DNA of 64,000 bases from Isoetes taiwanensis. Taxonomy: Eukaryota; Streptophyta; Lycopodiopsida; Isoetales; Isoetaceae. A program made the position numbers and the translations under genes. Below are positions 36,647-48,507 of the stretch, piece after piece. The DNA lies in assembly GCA_021234155.1 (NCBI GenBank), contig JAJEKV010000588.1:64001-128000 (forward strand). Reading direction: 5' to 3'. Below the pieces are notes generated by a model that had not been told where the DNA came from, made no database searches, and saw only the letters and a program-made list of their open reading frames with translations. Within the stretch, counting starts at the first letter, position 1. Every line of letters starts with the position of its first letter.

Positions 36647-37807
36647 TTGGGTACATGGATTTTCCCAGCAGGAGATTCTGTTTGGGCAGAAGCAGAGAGA
36701 ACAAAGGGGGGAATCAGTACAATGAGGACTGGGTTTACATGCACGAGTAGATATAAACATCCTTCTGGCAGGTGGACAGTGACCTCTTTGGAAAAGGGAA
36801 CAAAAAAACTGAACATCATCAATGTGTATGCATCCACAGAACCATCTGACAGGGAAAAACAATGGATTCAAATTAAACTTTGGATTCAAAATAACAAGGA
36901 GGATAATATCCTTATGGCAGGGGATTTTAACAATACCCCCAGTTGGGATCAGAAATTGGGGAAAAAAATGAACATGACTAAAAGAGAAAGGGAAGCATGG
37001 GAGGATCTAATGCTGGATTTTTCCTATATTCCTCCCTCATCATCCAATATGTTCTCATGGAGTAACAAAAGAAAGGGTGAGCAAAGGACCTACGGCTTAT
37101 TAGACAGATTCTATCTCTACAACAAATCCCTAATTTCGTGGGATTCTGCTATTGTTACTTGTGATTTGGCAAATTCAATTTCAGATCACTATCCCCAATT
37201 CCTTGAGAATAAAACTGCCCCAAGGAAGGGAGGAACAAATGTTCCATTTAAATTTAATACAGACCTGCTCAATATGAAAAGGTTTTGTGAAGAATATAAG
37301 GAGTTCTATTCCAAGTTAGGGGCAATTCCCAAGCAAGGATCCATGAATGCTTTCTGCCAGAGGGTTAAAGATATAAAGAATTGGATTAAACAATGGGGGA
37401 AAAGCTGGTCCTTGGAGAAAAGAAAGGAAAAACAGACTATCTATGGAACTATTAAACAGGTGAGAAGTCTTCTGTTTAATGATAAGAATAACAAAACTTT
37501 GCAAGATGAGGAGGAAGACCTGGAGAAGAAGGTTAAAATCATTGAGAAAGAAGCAAAATCTTTGGCAGTGAGGAGCAGAACCAAATATCTTTACAACATG
37601 GATAATGGCAGCTCTGCTTTCTTTTTCAGAACAGCCAAAAGCAGAATTGTGAATAATGGGATTATCAAAATCAGGGATGGCCAGAAAAGTATAGAGGACC
37701 AAAAAGAGATTGAGGAATATTTTCAAGAGGAATACTCAAAACTTTTTGAAAATAAGCAGGCAGAGAAGCAAACTATGATGGAATTCTTCAAGGATATCCC
37801 ACTGTAA
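36647..37807 (+). pseudogene. LINE-b ORF2, endonuclease part (unit 1)
   Basis: The 386-residue frame opens within an exonuclease-endonuclease-phosphatase fold: NIINVYAST (about residue 60-70), MAGDFNNTPSWD (about residue 90-100), TYGLLDRFY and ISDHYP (about residues 145-185). The GDFN and SDH motifs are those of the AP endonuclease that nicks target DNA. A linker rich in Lys/Glu follows. The frame stops at TAA 37805-37807, where unit 2 reads through; at this place unit 1 differs from unit 2 at several CAG/CTG positions in a row (37800-37870), which may be sequence error. The first endonuclease motifs are absent. Confidence 0.75.
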
Positions 37808-37891
37808 TTCGAAAAAAAATGCTGAGGAAGAACTATTGGCAAGGCCAAACTTGACCCACAGAGAGGGGAGATCCCGGAAACACTAAAATCT

Positions 37892-39394
37892 ATGGCCAAG
37901 GGCAAAAGTCCTCGCCCAGATGGTTTACAACCAGAATTCTACCTCGAATTCTGGGACACAATGAAAGAGGATCTGATTATCTTCTTTCAAGGGGCATGGA
38001 GTGCCTCAAGGCTACATCCTGCAATTAATGCTGGGCACATCACCATGATTCCTAAGGTGGATACCCCTCAGGTTCTGGGAGATTGGAGGACTATCACACT
38101 GACTAATACAAGCTCCAAGATCCTAGCTAAAATGAGACCTAAATGTGTCTTACATAAGATGATCAGCCCATGTCAATCTGCCTTTCTGCCCCAAAAGAAT
38201 ATACTGGATAATTATATAGGAGCAACTGAAGGCTTGCACTGGAACAAACTGTCAGGCCAGCAATGTATGCTTCTGAAGCTTGATTTTCAGAGAGCATATG
38301 ACACCATTGATTGGAGGTTTTTACAAAAGGCCATGGCACACCTTGGCTTCCCAGATAACTTATATAATAAAATCTGGAGCTTCAATGTTAATGCTTCATC
38401 TGCCATTATTATTAATGGTACTCCATCTAAACCTTTCCAATTCCAGAGGGGAGTGAGACAAGGATGCCCATTGGCCCCGTACTTATTCTTGATCATTGCT
38501 GAAATGGTCACTAGAATGGCAATCAGTTTGCAGCAAAGGAAGTTAATCAGCAGCTTGAGGATGCCACAAGGAGATGAGGATTTTACAATAATGCAATATG
38601 CTGATGACACTTTTTTGTTCCTTAAGCATGGGGATAATAGTTTACCAAATTTTCTGGAGGCAATTGATAAATTTGGAGCAGCTGCAGGGGTTATGCTAAA
38701 TAAAGCAAAAAGTGCAATAATTTTTTACACTCAGGAGACAACTATCCAAGGCATCAAAGTTTTGGATAATAAGGCAGCCACAAAGATCCCTCTTGCTCTC
38801 AATCATTCTTTACATGGATTGTGGGAACCCATTGTCTCCAGGATCAAGAAAAAACTAAATATGTACCCTTCCACTTTATCCCTTGCTGGAAGAATTGAAA
38901 TTACAAATTTTGTGATTGGTAGTACACATTTTTTCTTCTCCTCAGTTCTGGTAGGAGATAAGGCCTCTTACAAACAAATTGAAAAGATTATCAGGAAATT
39001 TATATGGCAGGGGTCAAATAAAGTGGCATGGTCAGACCTGGTCAAACCTAAAAAGGATGGGGGTCTTGGTTGTAAGGACCTGTTCATACAAGCTCAAGCT
39101 TTAGCAGCCAAGATGGTGTGGAGAGCCTTATACCTTAATAGACCATCACCAGCCCTTAAGATCATCAGATATTGGCTGCAGTGCTCTCATCCTGTTGGGA
39201 GTCTCACTCTTAAGCATTGCCTACCTGATTCAGCTTTCTTCCAGTTGACTCCAGGCCCTGGAACATCCAATATCATGAGAAGAATCCTGGATGCATGGAA
39301 TAATGCAGCCCTATGCTACAGACCACCTTGTTTGGATGCTAGGAGTAAAGACACCAATTTCTTCTGGCATCCTGCTTTAGCACCTGAGGTATAA
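37892..39394 (+). pseudogene. LINE-b ORF2, reverse transcriptase part (unit 1)
   Basis: The 500-residue frame contains the RT in order: KGKSPRPDGLQ (normally GPDGL; unit 2 has GPDGL), GHITMIPK, DWRTITLTN, SAFLPQKNI, motif A LKLDFQRAYDT, motif B GVRQGCPLAPYLF, and motif C QYADDT (38594-38611) with both catalytic Asp residues. The post-RT GGLGCKDLF region follows. It uses RNA as template for target-primed reverse transcription. All three catalytic Asp residues are present, but upstream and downstream frame breaks leave the ORF2 discontinuous. Confidence 0.8.
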
Positions 39395-39512
39395 TGCAGG
39401 TATTACAAGAATTGAAGACCTAAGGGACTCTTCTAACAGATGGCTCACATGGGAGGAGATTAAGAACAGAACCAAAGGCTCAGAAATAGATAAAAAAATT
39501 TACCATCTGATT

Positions 39513-40091
39513 ATGGAACATATGGAGAGATACCAGGAGCTTAACCAGAATAGCAATCAATGGCAATTGAATAAAAAAGAGATCTATTCGATCAAAGATA
39601 TATACAGGGCTTTACTTGAAAGGAAACCATCCAAGGCTACTCTTTTATGGAATTGTGAGGAGGACAAGTTAAGTTCTGTTTGTGCAAAAGGCTGGAAAAT
39701 ATACAATGCTGCTAGGATCAAGACTTTTAAATGGATTGCTTTGCATCAGAGTTTAGCCACCAATCACAATCGAGCCAAATATGACCACACTATATCAAAC
39801 CAGTGCAAACTATATGGGGATGTGGAGACCTCAAACCATGTTTTTGTATGTACCTGGTTGCTAGATTTTTGGAGCTGGACAGCACAAATTAATAAGGGTG
39901 TGCCAACCACTAATAACTTACTTCCCTTTTGGGATACTGGTAGCAGGCTGGTTAACACACTGAGAACTCTGAGCTGTTGGGCTATATGGCTACATAGAAA
40001 CAGAGTTATGATTGGGGATCATGCCCCATCTATAGTTTGGCTGGAAAAAAACTCTGTTGGACCTTATCCAGATCTCAGCCATTGCTCATAA
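39513..40091 (+). pseudogene. LINE-b ORF2, zf-RVT part (unit 1)
   Basis: C-terminal module with FKWIALHQSLATNHNRAKY, then CKLYGDVETSNHVFVC. Unit 2 has CKLCG, so unit 1 has lost one zinc ligand (TGT to TAT). The frame also shifts near 40048 relative to unit 2. Confidence 0.7.
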
Positions 40092-40344
40092 GACCTTAAA
40101 AGGAAAAAAATATGATACAGAATGGGTTATGGGACAGTATTGGTTCCTTTAAGGGATCATATGAATTTTTTATGCTGAAACTAACATTATCTGATGATGT
40201 TTTGCACAAATGCTATGAGGAGACTCAATAGAGCAGGAAGTTCAACTAGAGGAATGGGGCAGGCAGAAAATTCGGATGAGGAGGAGGCAATGTTGCCAGC
40301 TTTAGTTGGTCCCTCAAGATTTGTTTGATCTCTGGAAAACTAGA

Positions 40345-42170
40345 GGTCCTCTTCTTGGTGGCAGAGGAGAGGAATTTGCGTAATGTGACGGGTTTGTTGG
40401 ATTTTTTTTCTTGGCCTCAGGCATTCTTCTGAATTGTGGTAAGTGCTCCGCATTATGGGCCCAGCTGACTCCGCCTCCCCCTTGTTTGGCTCTATTCCCT
40501 TGGAAGGTGCTTCCAGGTAATGTGTGTACTAAGCTGTTGGGTATTCCCTTTGGAGGGGATGTTTCCATGGGGAGGGTGTGGGATGAGATTTTGCGGGGGG
40601 TTGCGTAAACACCTCAATTGGTGGAAGGGTAGCAAGTTGTCCATGGCGGTAGGATCACTATTGCCAAGTCGATTACTTTGTAGCACTCATGTGTATCGAC
40701 ATCTGCGATGCTAGCTCCCGAGGGTAAGATCTGGGGCTTTGGATAAGATTGTTTGAAATTTTTGTGTGGGGGCGGGGATGATGAAGGAAGGTTGTTAAAG
40801 TGGCTTGGTGGAAGTGTCTCCGCCCGGGAGGATGGGGGGCTTGGCCATTCGGATTTTATTTGCATAGTAAGGTGTTGGTCTCCAAGTTTGTTTGGAGCAT
40901 TCCGAGGGATGGAGCATCTTCTCCTGGTGCTTCGTTGTTGCAGATCTCTTCGCCATTGTGTGGCGTTTGGGAAAAGCCGTGCATGTGGAGTTGCCCCAGG
41001 CTTTGTTGTATGGTCTCAGGCCTTTCCCACATGCATCCCTTTTCTCATAGGAGTGTTGCGGGCTTGGGATCATGTGCGTGTGCTCTTCCGGCTAGATTAT
41101 GCCTCCGGTTTATCACTACTCTTCTCCTTTCTTGTGGGTTCCTCTACCCCGTGCACTTGCCCTTGGTCGCCATCGTGCATGCTCTGGACGAGGCCGTTGG
41201 AGGCGAGTCTTTGTGCTCACCTTGGAGGATTGGTATTGGGGTGGTCGGGGTAGCTTTGTGGGAGTTCTTTCGAAGTTCGCTTACGCGAGGGGCAATTGAC
41301 TGTGCTATCACGGGAGCACGTGGGGGAGTATTCCGCTACACATACCTATAGTCCCTCGGGATGATATGGTGGTGCGAGGTTTGGAAGGTTCATCCGGATG
41401 TTGTGTCTTCTTGCTTTGTGCGGTCTTCTTCTTACCTGGTGCGGCTATTCATGACACGCTGCCCCCTTCGAGCAAGTGGTCTCTGCGGCTTTAGGGTTCT
41501 CGATGGCTTCGGTTTGGACGTGGACATGGAGCTCACTTTCCCCACCGAAGGTTAGGGTGCTTCTGTGGCAGGTGGTGCACCGCTGTATCAGGGTGAATGC
41601 CCTTGTGAGTTGGTTTTGGCCGGGTGTGAGCCCTCTCAGCCCTTGTTGTGGCCTTCATTGAGACCGTGGAGCATTGTGCGATTTTATGCCCTCACTTGCG
41701 GTACATGCGGGATTGGGTTAGGGCTCTGTTTTTCGTAAGATTGACTAGCCAGCGATTCTTCGCTTCATGTGTATCCTGGTGCTTGGCCGCTCTTGCGGCA
41801 GCAAGCCTTGCATCTTTGTGTGGCTTGGTTGGTGTGGCTGATTTGGAAGCGGCGGCGGTTGTGGATCTTTCAGGGGATTCAGCAGCCTGCAGCCTCTTTG
41901 ATTCCTCGACTCAGATACAAGCTATTTCAAAGCTTTCTGGTGTTCCCGAGTAGTAGAGCCGGAAGTTTGCCATTTGGCGGGACTTCTTGGGTGTTGTAGA
42001 TGGTGATGGTCGGTTTGTACAGAATTAGAGTTGCAGTTTTTCTGTGAGTTTATTGTGGAGTGTCGAGGTATCGCTGTCTCTTTGGGGCAGTTCTCCTTCC
42101 TCCTCACTTGCTTTGTAACATTACTATTCTTTTAATATATTGATGACACAGTTCTTCTTCTTCAAAAAAA
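40345..42170 (+). mobile_element. LINE-a (L1-type, 5'-truncated), unit 2
   Basis: Duplicate of 34032-35855 with the same target duplication AAAACTAGA (40336-40344 and 42171-42179) and poly(A). The RT-downstream frame is more broken than in unit 1, with many one-base differences, often in CAG/CTG or G runs. Because the flanking target duplications are identical, this copy arose by duplication and not by a second insertion. Confidence 0.8.
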
Positions 42171-42179
42171 AAAACTAGA

Positions 42180-42934
42180 TGTCTTTTGTAGTATATTGAA
42201 CCAAAATATTAAGTTGCCTACGAACTTCCAGAGTTCATTCATTTCATCCAACTTCCGCATCAAAGGAAGTTTTATATGTTTGGGTACTTTAGCTTGTATT
42301 GTGGCCCAGGTTGTATTTTGGCCCTATAGTCACCTAGATCACCAATGACATTATCGTGTCATAGTATACTGCACTAGGGGTATTTTCCTCGGTAATTTTT
42401 GGAAAATTAGATAATCTTATTTGTTTTAAAAAACCTAGCTCCCAAAGCAAAATTCTGTTAACTTGCGCAAAAAAATCTGGTTGTTTTTGTACATCTAAGA
42501 ATATAGTTTTTAACGTAGAATGAATATTGATCCTTTGGCAAAAATAAGTTTAGCAACATTAATTTTTCTCAACTGGAATTTTTGGCTTCAAGAATCTGTA
42601 ACCTTAAGTATAATTATGTTAAGTTACTTCAAGTCTGCTTAGTTTGCAGTTTTTAAAGTAAATTCTCAGTAGTAGCTTGCGATTCAAATAGGATCAATTC
42701 AATTTGGCTACCGACCAAAAATGTATTGAACCAAAATATTAAGTTGCCTACCAACTTCCACGGTTCATTCATTTCATCCAACTTCGTCATCAAAAGAAAT
42801 TTAAATATTTGGGTACTTCATGGGAGGGTGCCCTACAACCGCGCACTTAGGTGCAAGAACTTATTATGATGGGTTTCGAGCCTTGTATTTGATGCGACAT
42901 AATGAAATTTTAAAATTTAGCTTTCAACTGATAT
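42180..42934. repeat. Peroxidase-upstream flank, third copy
   Basis: Near-identical to 35865-36619. It holds no gene. Confidence 0.8.
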
Positions 42935-42961
42935 AAAATACCTAGATTTGAAGCAGAGAGA

Positions 42962-43288
42962 TTGGGTACATGGATTTTCCCAGCAGGAGATTCTGTTTGG
43001 GCAGAAGCAGAGAGAACAAAGGGGGGAATCAGTACAATGAGGACTGGGTTTACATGCACGAGTAGATATAAACATCCTTCTGGCAGGTGGACAGTGACCT
43101 CTTTGGAAAAGGGAACAAAAAAACTGAACATCATCAATGTGTATGCATCCACAGAACCATCTGACAGGGAAAAACAATGGATTCAAATTAAACTTTGTAT
43201 TCAAAATAACAAGGAGGATAATATCCTTATGGCAGGGGATTTTAACAATACCCCCAGTTGGGATCAGAAATTGGGGAAAAAAAAATGA
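42962..43288 (+). pseudogene. LINE-b ORF2, endonuclease start (unit 2)
   Basis: Same as 36647-36970 in unit 1, including MAGDFNNTPSWDQ. It is then interrupted: 43270-43470 is scrambled relative to unit 1, with lengthened A runs and a changed 'aggacctac' region. That could be local assembly error or a real lesion. Confidence 0.7.
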
Positions 43289-43512
43289 ACATAACTACAA
43301 AAAAGAGAAAGGGAAGCATGGGAGGATCTAATCTTTGGATTTTTCCTATATTCCTCCCTCATCATCCAATATGTTCTCATGGAGTAACAAAAGAAAGGGT
43401 GAGCAAAGGACCTACTTTACCATCAAAGGTGAATCCAGGGAAAAAAATGAACATGACTTATTAGGATGATTCTATCTCTACAACAAATCCCTAATTTCGT
43501 GGGATTCTGCTA

Positions 43513-44640
43513 TTGTTACTTGTGATTTGGCAAATTCAATTTCAGATCACTATCCCCAATTTCATTGAGAATAAAACTGCCCCAAGGAAGGGAGGAACAA
43601 ATGTTCCATTTAAATTTAATACAGACCTGCTCAATATGAAAAGGTTTTGTGAAGAATATAAGGAGTTCTATTCCAAGTTAGGGGCAATTCCCAAGCAAGG
43701 ATCCATGAATGCTTTCTGCCAGAGGGTTAAAGATATAAAGAATTGGATTAAACAATGGGGGAAAAGCTGGTCCTTGGAGAAAAGAAAGGAAAAACAGACT
43801 ATCTATGGAACTATTAAACAGGTGAGAAGTCTTCTGTTTAATGATAAGAATAACAAAACTTTGCAAGATGAGGAGGAAGACCTGGAGAAGAAGGTTAAAA
43901 TCATTGAGAAAGAAGCAAAATCTTTGGCAGTGAGGAGCAGAACCAAATATCTTTACAACATGGATAATGGCAGCTCTGCTTTCTTTTTCAGAACAGCCAA
44001 AAGCAGAATTGTGAATAATGGGATTATCAAAATCAGGGATGGCCAGAAAAGTATAGAGGACCAAAAAGAGATTGAGGAATATTTTCAAGAGGAATACTCA
44101 AAACTTTTTGAAAATAAGCAGGCAGAGAAGCAAACTATGATGGAATTCTTCAAGGATATCCCACAGAATTCTGAAAAAATCAGTGAGGAAGAACTATTGG
44201 CAGTCCCACAGGAGAGGGAGATCCTGGAAACACTAAAATCTATGGCCAAGGGCAAAAGTCCTGGCCCAGATGGTTTACAACCAGAATTCTACCTGGAATT
44301 CTGGGACACAATGAAAGAGGATCTGATTATCTTCTTTCAAGGGGCATGGAGTGCCTCAAGGCTACATCCTGCAATTAATGCTGGGCACATCACCATGATT
44401 CCTAAGGTGGATACCCCTCAGGTTCTGGGAGATTGGAGGACTATCACACTGACTAATACAAGCTCCAAGATCCTAGCTAAAATGAGACCTAAATGTGTCT
44501 TACATAAGATGATCAGCCCATGTCAATCTGCCTTTCTGCCCCAAAAGAATATACTGGATAATTATATAGGAGCAACTGAAGGCTTGCACTGGAACAAACT
44601 GTCAGGCCAGCAATGTATGCTTCTGAAGCTTGATTTTTAG
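43513..44640 (+). pseudogene. LINE-b ORF2, endonuclease end to RT fingers (unit 2)
   Basis: A 375-residue frame running through the position where unit 1 is broken, with KGKSPGPDGLQ and up to motif A LKLDF. It ends at TAG 44638-44640, where unit 1 has CAG (Gln of DFQRAYD). A C-to-T change in a CAG trinucleotide is what methylcytosine deamination at a CHG site would give. Confidence 0.75.
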
Positions 44641-44682
44641 AGAGCATATGACACCATTGATTGGAGGTTTTTACAAAAGGCC

Positions 44683-45744
44683 ATGGCACACCTTGGCTTC
44701 CCAGATAACTTATATAATAAAATTTGGAGCTTCAATGTTAATGCTTCATCTGCCATTATTATTAATGGTACTCCATCTAAACCTTTCCAATTCCAGAGGG
44801 GAGTGAGACAAGGATGCCCATTGGCCCCGTACTTATTCTTGATCATTGCTGAAATGGTCACTAGAATGGCAATCAGTTTGCAGCAAAGGAAGTTAATCAG
44901 CAGCTTGAGGATGCCACAAGGAGATGAGGATTTTACAATAATGCAATATGCTGATGACACTTTTGTATTCCTTAAGCATGGGGATAATAGTTTACCAAAT
45001 TTTCTGGAGGCAATTGATAAATTTGGAGCATTTGCGAGGGGTTATGCTAAATAAAGCAAAAAGTGCAATAATTTTTACACTCAGGAGACAACTATCCAAG
45101 GCATCAAAGTTTTGGATAATAAGGCAGCCACAAAGATCCCTCTTGCTCTCAATCATTCTTTACATGGATTGTGGGAACCCATTGTCTCCAGGATCAAGAA
45201 AAAACTAAATATGTACCCTTCCACTTTATCCCTTGCTGGAAGAATTGAAATTACAAATTTTGTGATTGGTAGTACACATTTTTTCTTCTCCTCAGTTCTG
45301 GTAGGAGATAAGGCCTCTTACAAACAAATTGAAAAGATTATCAGGAAATTTATATGGCAGGGGTCAAATAAAGTGGCATGGTTAGACCTGGTCAAACCTA
45401 AAAAGGATGGGGGTCTTGGTTGTAAGGACCTGTTCATACAAGCTCAAGCTTTAGCAGCCAAGATGGTGTGGAGAGCCTTATACCTTAATAGACCATCACC
45501 AGCCCTTAAGATCATCAGATATTGGCTGCAGTGCTCTCATCCTGTTGGGAGTCTCACTCTTAAGCATTGCCTACCTGATTCAGCTTTCTTCCAGTTGACT
45601 CCAGGCCCTGGAACATCCAATATCATGAGAAGAATCCTGGATGCATGGAATAATGCAGCCCTATGCTACAGACCACCTTGTTTGGATGCTAGGAGTAAAG
45701 ACACCAATTTCTTCTGGCATCCTGCTTTAGCACCTGAGGTATAA
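44683..45744 (+). pseudogene. LINE-b ORF2, RT palm to post-RT (unit 2)
   Basis: Motif B RQGCPLAPYLF and motif C QYADDT are intact (44683-45054). There is a frameshift near 45030, where unit 1 reads GCAGCTGCAG and this copy reads GCATTTGCGAG. The frame resumes at 45112-45744 through GGLGCKDLF. Confidence 0.75.
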
Positions 45745-45862
45745 TGCAGGTATTACAAGAATTGAAGACCTAAGGGACTCTTCTAACAGATGGCTCACAT
45801 GGGAGGAGATTAAGAATAGAACCAAAGGCTCAGAAATAGATAAAAAAATTTACCATCTGATT

Positions 45863-46501
45863 ATGGAACATATGGAGAGATACCAGGAGCTTAACCAGAA
45901 TAGCAATCAATGGCAATTGAATAAAAAAGAGATCTATTCGGTCAAAGATATATACAGGGCTTTACTTGAAAGGAAACCATCCAAGGCTACTCTTTTATGG
46001 AATTGTGAGGAGGACAAGTTAAGTTCTGTTTGTGCAAAAGGCTGGAAAATATACACTGCTGCTAGGATGAAGACTTTTAAATGGATTGCTTTGCATCAGA
46101 GTTTAGCCACCAATCACAATCGAGCCAAATATGACCACACTGTATCAAACCAGTGCAAACTATGTGGGGATGTGGAGACCTCAAACCATGTTTTTGTATG
46201 TACCTGGTTGCTAGATTTTTGGAGCTGGACAACACAAATTAATAAGGGTGTGCCAACCACTAATAACTTACTTCCCTTTTGGGATACTGGTAGCAGGCTG
46301 GTTAACACACTGATAACTCTGAGCTGTTGGGCTATATGGCTACATAGAAACAGAGTTATGATTGGGGATCATGCCCCATCTATGGTTTGGCTGAAAAAAA
46401 CTCTGTTGGACCTTATCCAGATCTCAGCCATTGCTCATAAGACCTTAAAAGGAAAAAAATATGATACAGAATGGGTTATGGGACAGTATTGGTTCCTTTA
46501 A
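45863..46501 (+). pseudogene. LINE-b ORF2, zf-RVT part (unit 2)
   Basis: A 212-residue frame with CKLCGDVETSNHVFVC, the complete zinc-binding pattern, then a hydrophobic C-terminus and a stop at 46499-46501. It is the better-preserved of the two copies. Confidence 0.75.
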
Positions 46502-46542
46502 GGGATCATATGAATTTTTTATGCTGAAACTAACATTATCTG

Positions 46543-46917
46543 ATGATGTTTTGCACAAATGCTATGAGGAGACTCAATAGAGCAGGAAGTTCAACTAGAG
46601 GAATGGGGCAGGCAGAAAATTCGGATGAGGAGGAGGCAATGTTGTCTAAGTCTGAAATGGAGAGTATATTCATCCAGCTGAAGCAAGAGATGATTCATGC
46701 ACTGGCCATCAAGAAGCTGCTAAAGAGGAAAGAAGTTTGGAGGTATAACGGGTTGAGGCCATCTTTTCTGAATTTGTTTCATGCATGGCAGCAAAAAAGG
46801 GAGGCACATGTGCTCCTTTTGTTAGACTTCACCAATTTCTCTTGTGAGGAGCTTGATCTTAACCTGACAATCCAGGATCTGATAGCAGCACAAAAAGGTT
46901 TTCAGGTTCCCTTCTGA
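46543..46917 (+). other. Open frame in LINE-b 3' region
   Basis: A 124-codon frame with a charged, helical-looking sequence (for example IFIQLKQEMIHALAIKKLLK) and no recognised domain. It lies between the zf-RVT stop and the poly(A). It could be a C-terminal extension of ORF2 or chance. Only its 5' part is present in unit 1. Confidence 0.3.
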
Positions 46918-47537
46918 TTTTCTATATAAGTGTACTTACAGTTTTAAACTTTTTAAGTTTATATTTTCTCTATTCTATTCCATGATAGGAGCTTTTTGGA
47001 CATGACAGAATCTTTATTTCTGTATGCCAACTTGGTATATCATTTTCCAAGGTTATACCTCCCCTGATGTACTTATGTTAATATGAATACTAAAAATCCT
47101 TGCCTTCAAAAAAAAAAAAAAAAATACCAGTCGTTTAACAAATTGGACGTTTGCTAGGAAGGTTTTAAGTTGTATAGTTATTTTAACCATCGTCAAATGC
47201 TCACAGTTGACCTTCATTAGCCCACAATTGCCCAATAATAGACCATGCATCTCATCCAGTGCACCTCCCCTAGCTTGTATTGTGACCCCATCATCACCTG
47301 GATCACCAATGACATTATTGTGGCACCAAAATATCCCCAGTAGTGGTAAGTTTTGGAAAAATCTGACAACCTTATTTATTTTCAACTCCAGGAAAGAAAA
47401 AATAAGAGCTAAAATTTCGCTAATATTATTTAACTTTCAAGCAAAAACTTGCTATTCTTAAAGGCAGGAGAATTTTTTTCCATACAAGGAATTATATCTA
47501 TATATTACTTTGATATGTAATAGTTTTTAGCATAGAA

Positions 47538-47760
47538 ATGTCGATATGTTTTCTTTACTAACATCTATAAATGCAAAGTTAATACATTGATGATACTGAC
47601 ATTAGAAATTTCAATGACAAAAATAAGCACAAAAGTAAATAATGTCCATTCTTGCCAATATCAACATGCCCTGTTGTCGAAGTTGCATATGGACGTTAAA
47701 GGCCGAGTAAAAACACATCCCAGAACATTAGCCCGACAACGTCGTGCACACATTTACTAG
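47538..47760 (+). mobile_element. Truncated Helitron 3' end
   Basis: The last 220 bases match the Helitron 3' region (compare 2815-3412: 'ttaatacattgatgatact', then hairpin, then CTAG). The hairpin is degenerate (GCCCGACAACGTCGTGC, 47731-47747) and CTAG is at 47757-47760 followed by T. The fragment is flanked by a 40-base direct repeat (47496-47535 and 47764-47803). Confidence 0.7.
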
Positions 47761-48507
47761 TACATCTATATATTACTTTGATGTGTAATAGTTTTTAGAG
47801 TAGCAGAACCGTTATTGGATTGGGGTACCACATCCCGTCTAAAATTTTGGACAAATTGTCGGCCACTTGGTTGCCCTTTTAGGTTCAGCGTAGCATGGTT
47901 TTAGTCCATTGTTGGACGTTTCTTGGTTCTAGGATTTTATCTACGACATGAAAGCGGCAGATCAGAGTCATTGTTTGGTCCGGTGGAAGCACCCAAAATG
48001 GATTGTGCATTATATCCCAATGGTTCAGCACGTGGCCTTGTATAGTTCAACTCCTTCCTGATTTGGAACGAACACTTCCTATTTTTGGTGCAGCTGTTTA
48101 CCGTTGTGAACAAGATCTTCCAATAGTTAGTTCACTCCTTATCCTATACTTTTTCTGTTTCTTTAATTTCTTTTCTGTTTTATTGTTGGAAATCATGCTT
48201 GAAAATCATGCTTTTCGCTGGATGCATGCAAACAATACCTTTGCAAGAATTAGGCCTAATATTTCAGCCTTGAGAGCTCGTCCAACTACTCTTTCCACAC
48301 AAAATCTTTTGCCTCTCCCAAATATGAATGATCCAGATTTCTTCTCCTCGGGATTGATGTTGTGGCATGCAATCCAACCTTCTGCTCGCTGATTGATCCA
48401 TGTAATTCATTAACAGCCAATTGCAACACTTCACTTCTCTATAAATCACATTCTTTCTATGCATCTCTCGTGCACCAAAATTTCCTGCCCTTCTATTTTC
48501 ATTCAGA
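47761..48507. other. 5' side of the pogo-like element; no separate gene recognised
   Basis: After the 40-base repeat there is sequence with an open frame at 48003-48392 that has no recognised motif. It may be untranslated or N-terminal sequence of the transposase gene that follows. Confidence 0.35.

Larger units (their letters stand above)
33979..40291. repeat. 6.3 kb tandem duplication, unit 1
   Basis: Starts at GTTGCCAGC (33979) and repeats from 40292 with the same order: short flank, LINE-a with poly(A), about 765 bases of peroxidase-upstream flank, LINE-b. Unit 1 stops inside LINE-b at AGGCAAT just before GTTG. The other two edges (33979 and 46641) also carry GTTG, so the junction has a 4-base microhomology. 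Confidence 0.9.
36628..40291 (+). mobile_element. LINE-b (L1-type), unit 1, cut at the duplication junction
   Basis: The 5' end follows the target-site string AAAATACC (36620-36627), which recurs after the poly(A) of the unit-2 copy (47121-47128). The element begins inside the apurinic endonuclease domain, so it is 5'-truncated. Order is endonuclease, RT, zf-RVT. It ends abruptly at 40291 without poly(A), because the tandem-duplication junction lies within it. Confidence 0.85.
40292..46640. repeat. 6.3 kb tandem duplication, unit 2
   Basis: Second unit. LINE-b continues past 46640 to its own poly(A) at 47120. Length differs from unit 1 by only about 36 bases, and identity looks very high. 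Differences are small indels and changes clustered at CAG/CTG. Confidence 0.9.
42943..47120 (+). mobile_element. LINE-b (L1-type), unit 2, with 3' end and poly(A)
   Basis: Most complete LINE here, about 4.2 kb, from the target string AAAATACC (42935-42942) to poly(A) 47108-47120 and the matching AAAATACC at 47121-47128. Beyond the zf-RVT there is an additional frame (46543-46917) and a 3' UTR. It is 5'-truncated inside the endonuclease, so it lacks ORF1 and a promoter. Confidence 0.85.

Noticed and set aside
37892-39394. A functional domesticated reverse transcriptase gene
   Set aside because: It is the RT part of a truncated L1-type LINE with matching poly(A), target duplication and broken neighbouring frames.
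40800-41953. Several overlapping open frames of 60-180 codons in LINE-a unit 2
   Set aside because: They are frameshifted readings of LINE-a and its 3' region in a G/C-rich stretch, not independent genes.
48003-48392. A separate membrane protein gene upstream of the pogo transposase
   Set aside because: A short hydrophobic run from a T-rich stretch. No family features; more likely 5' sequence of the pogo element.
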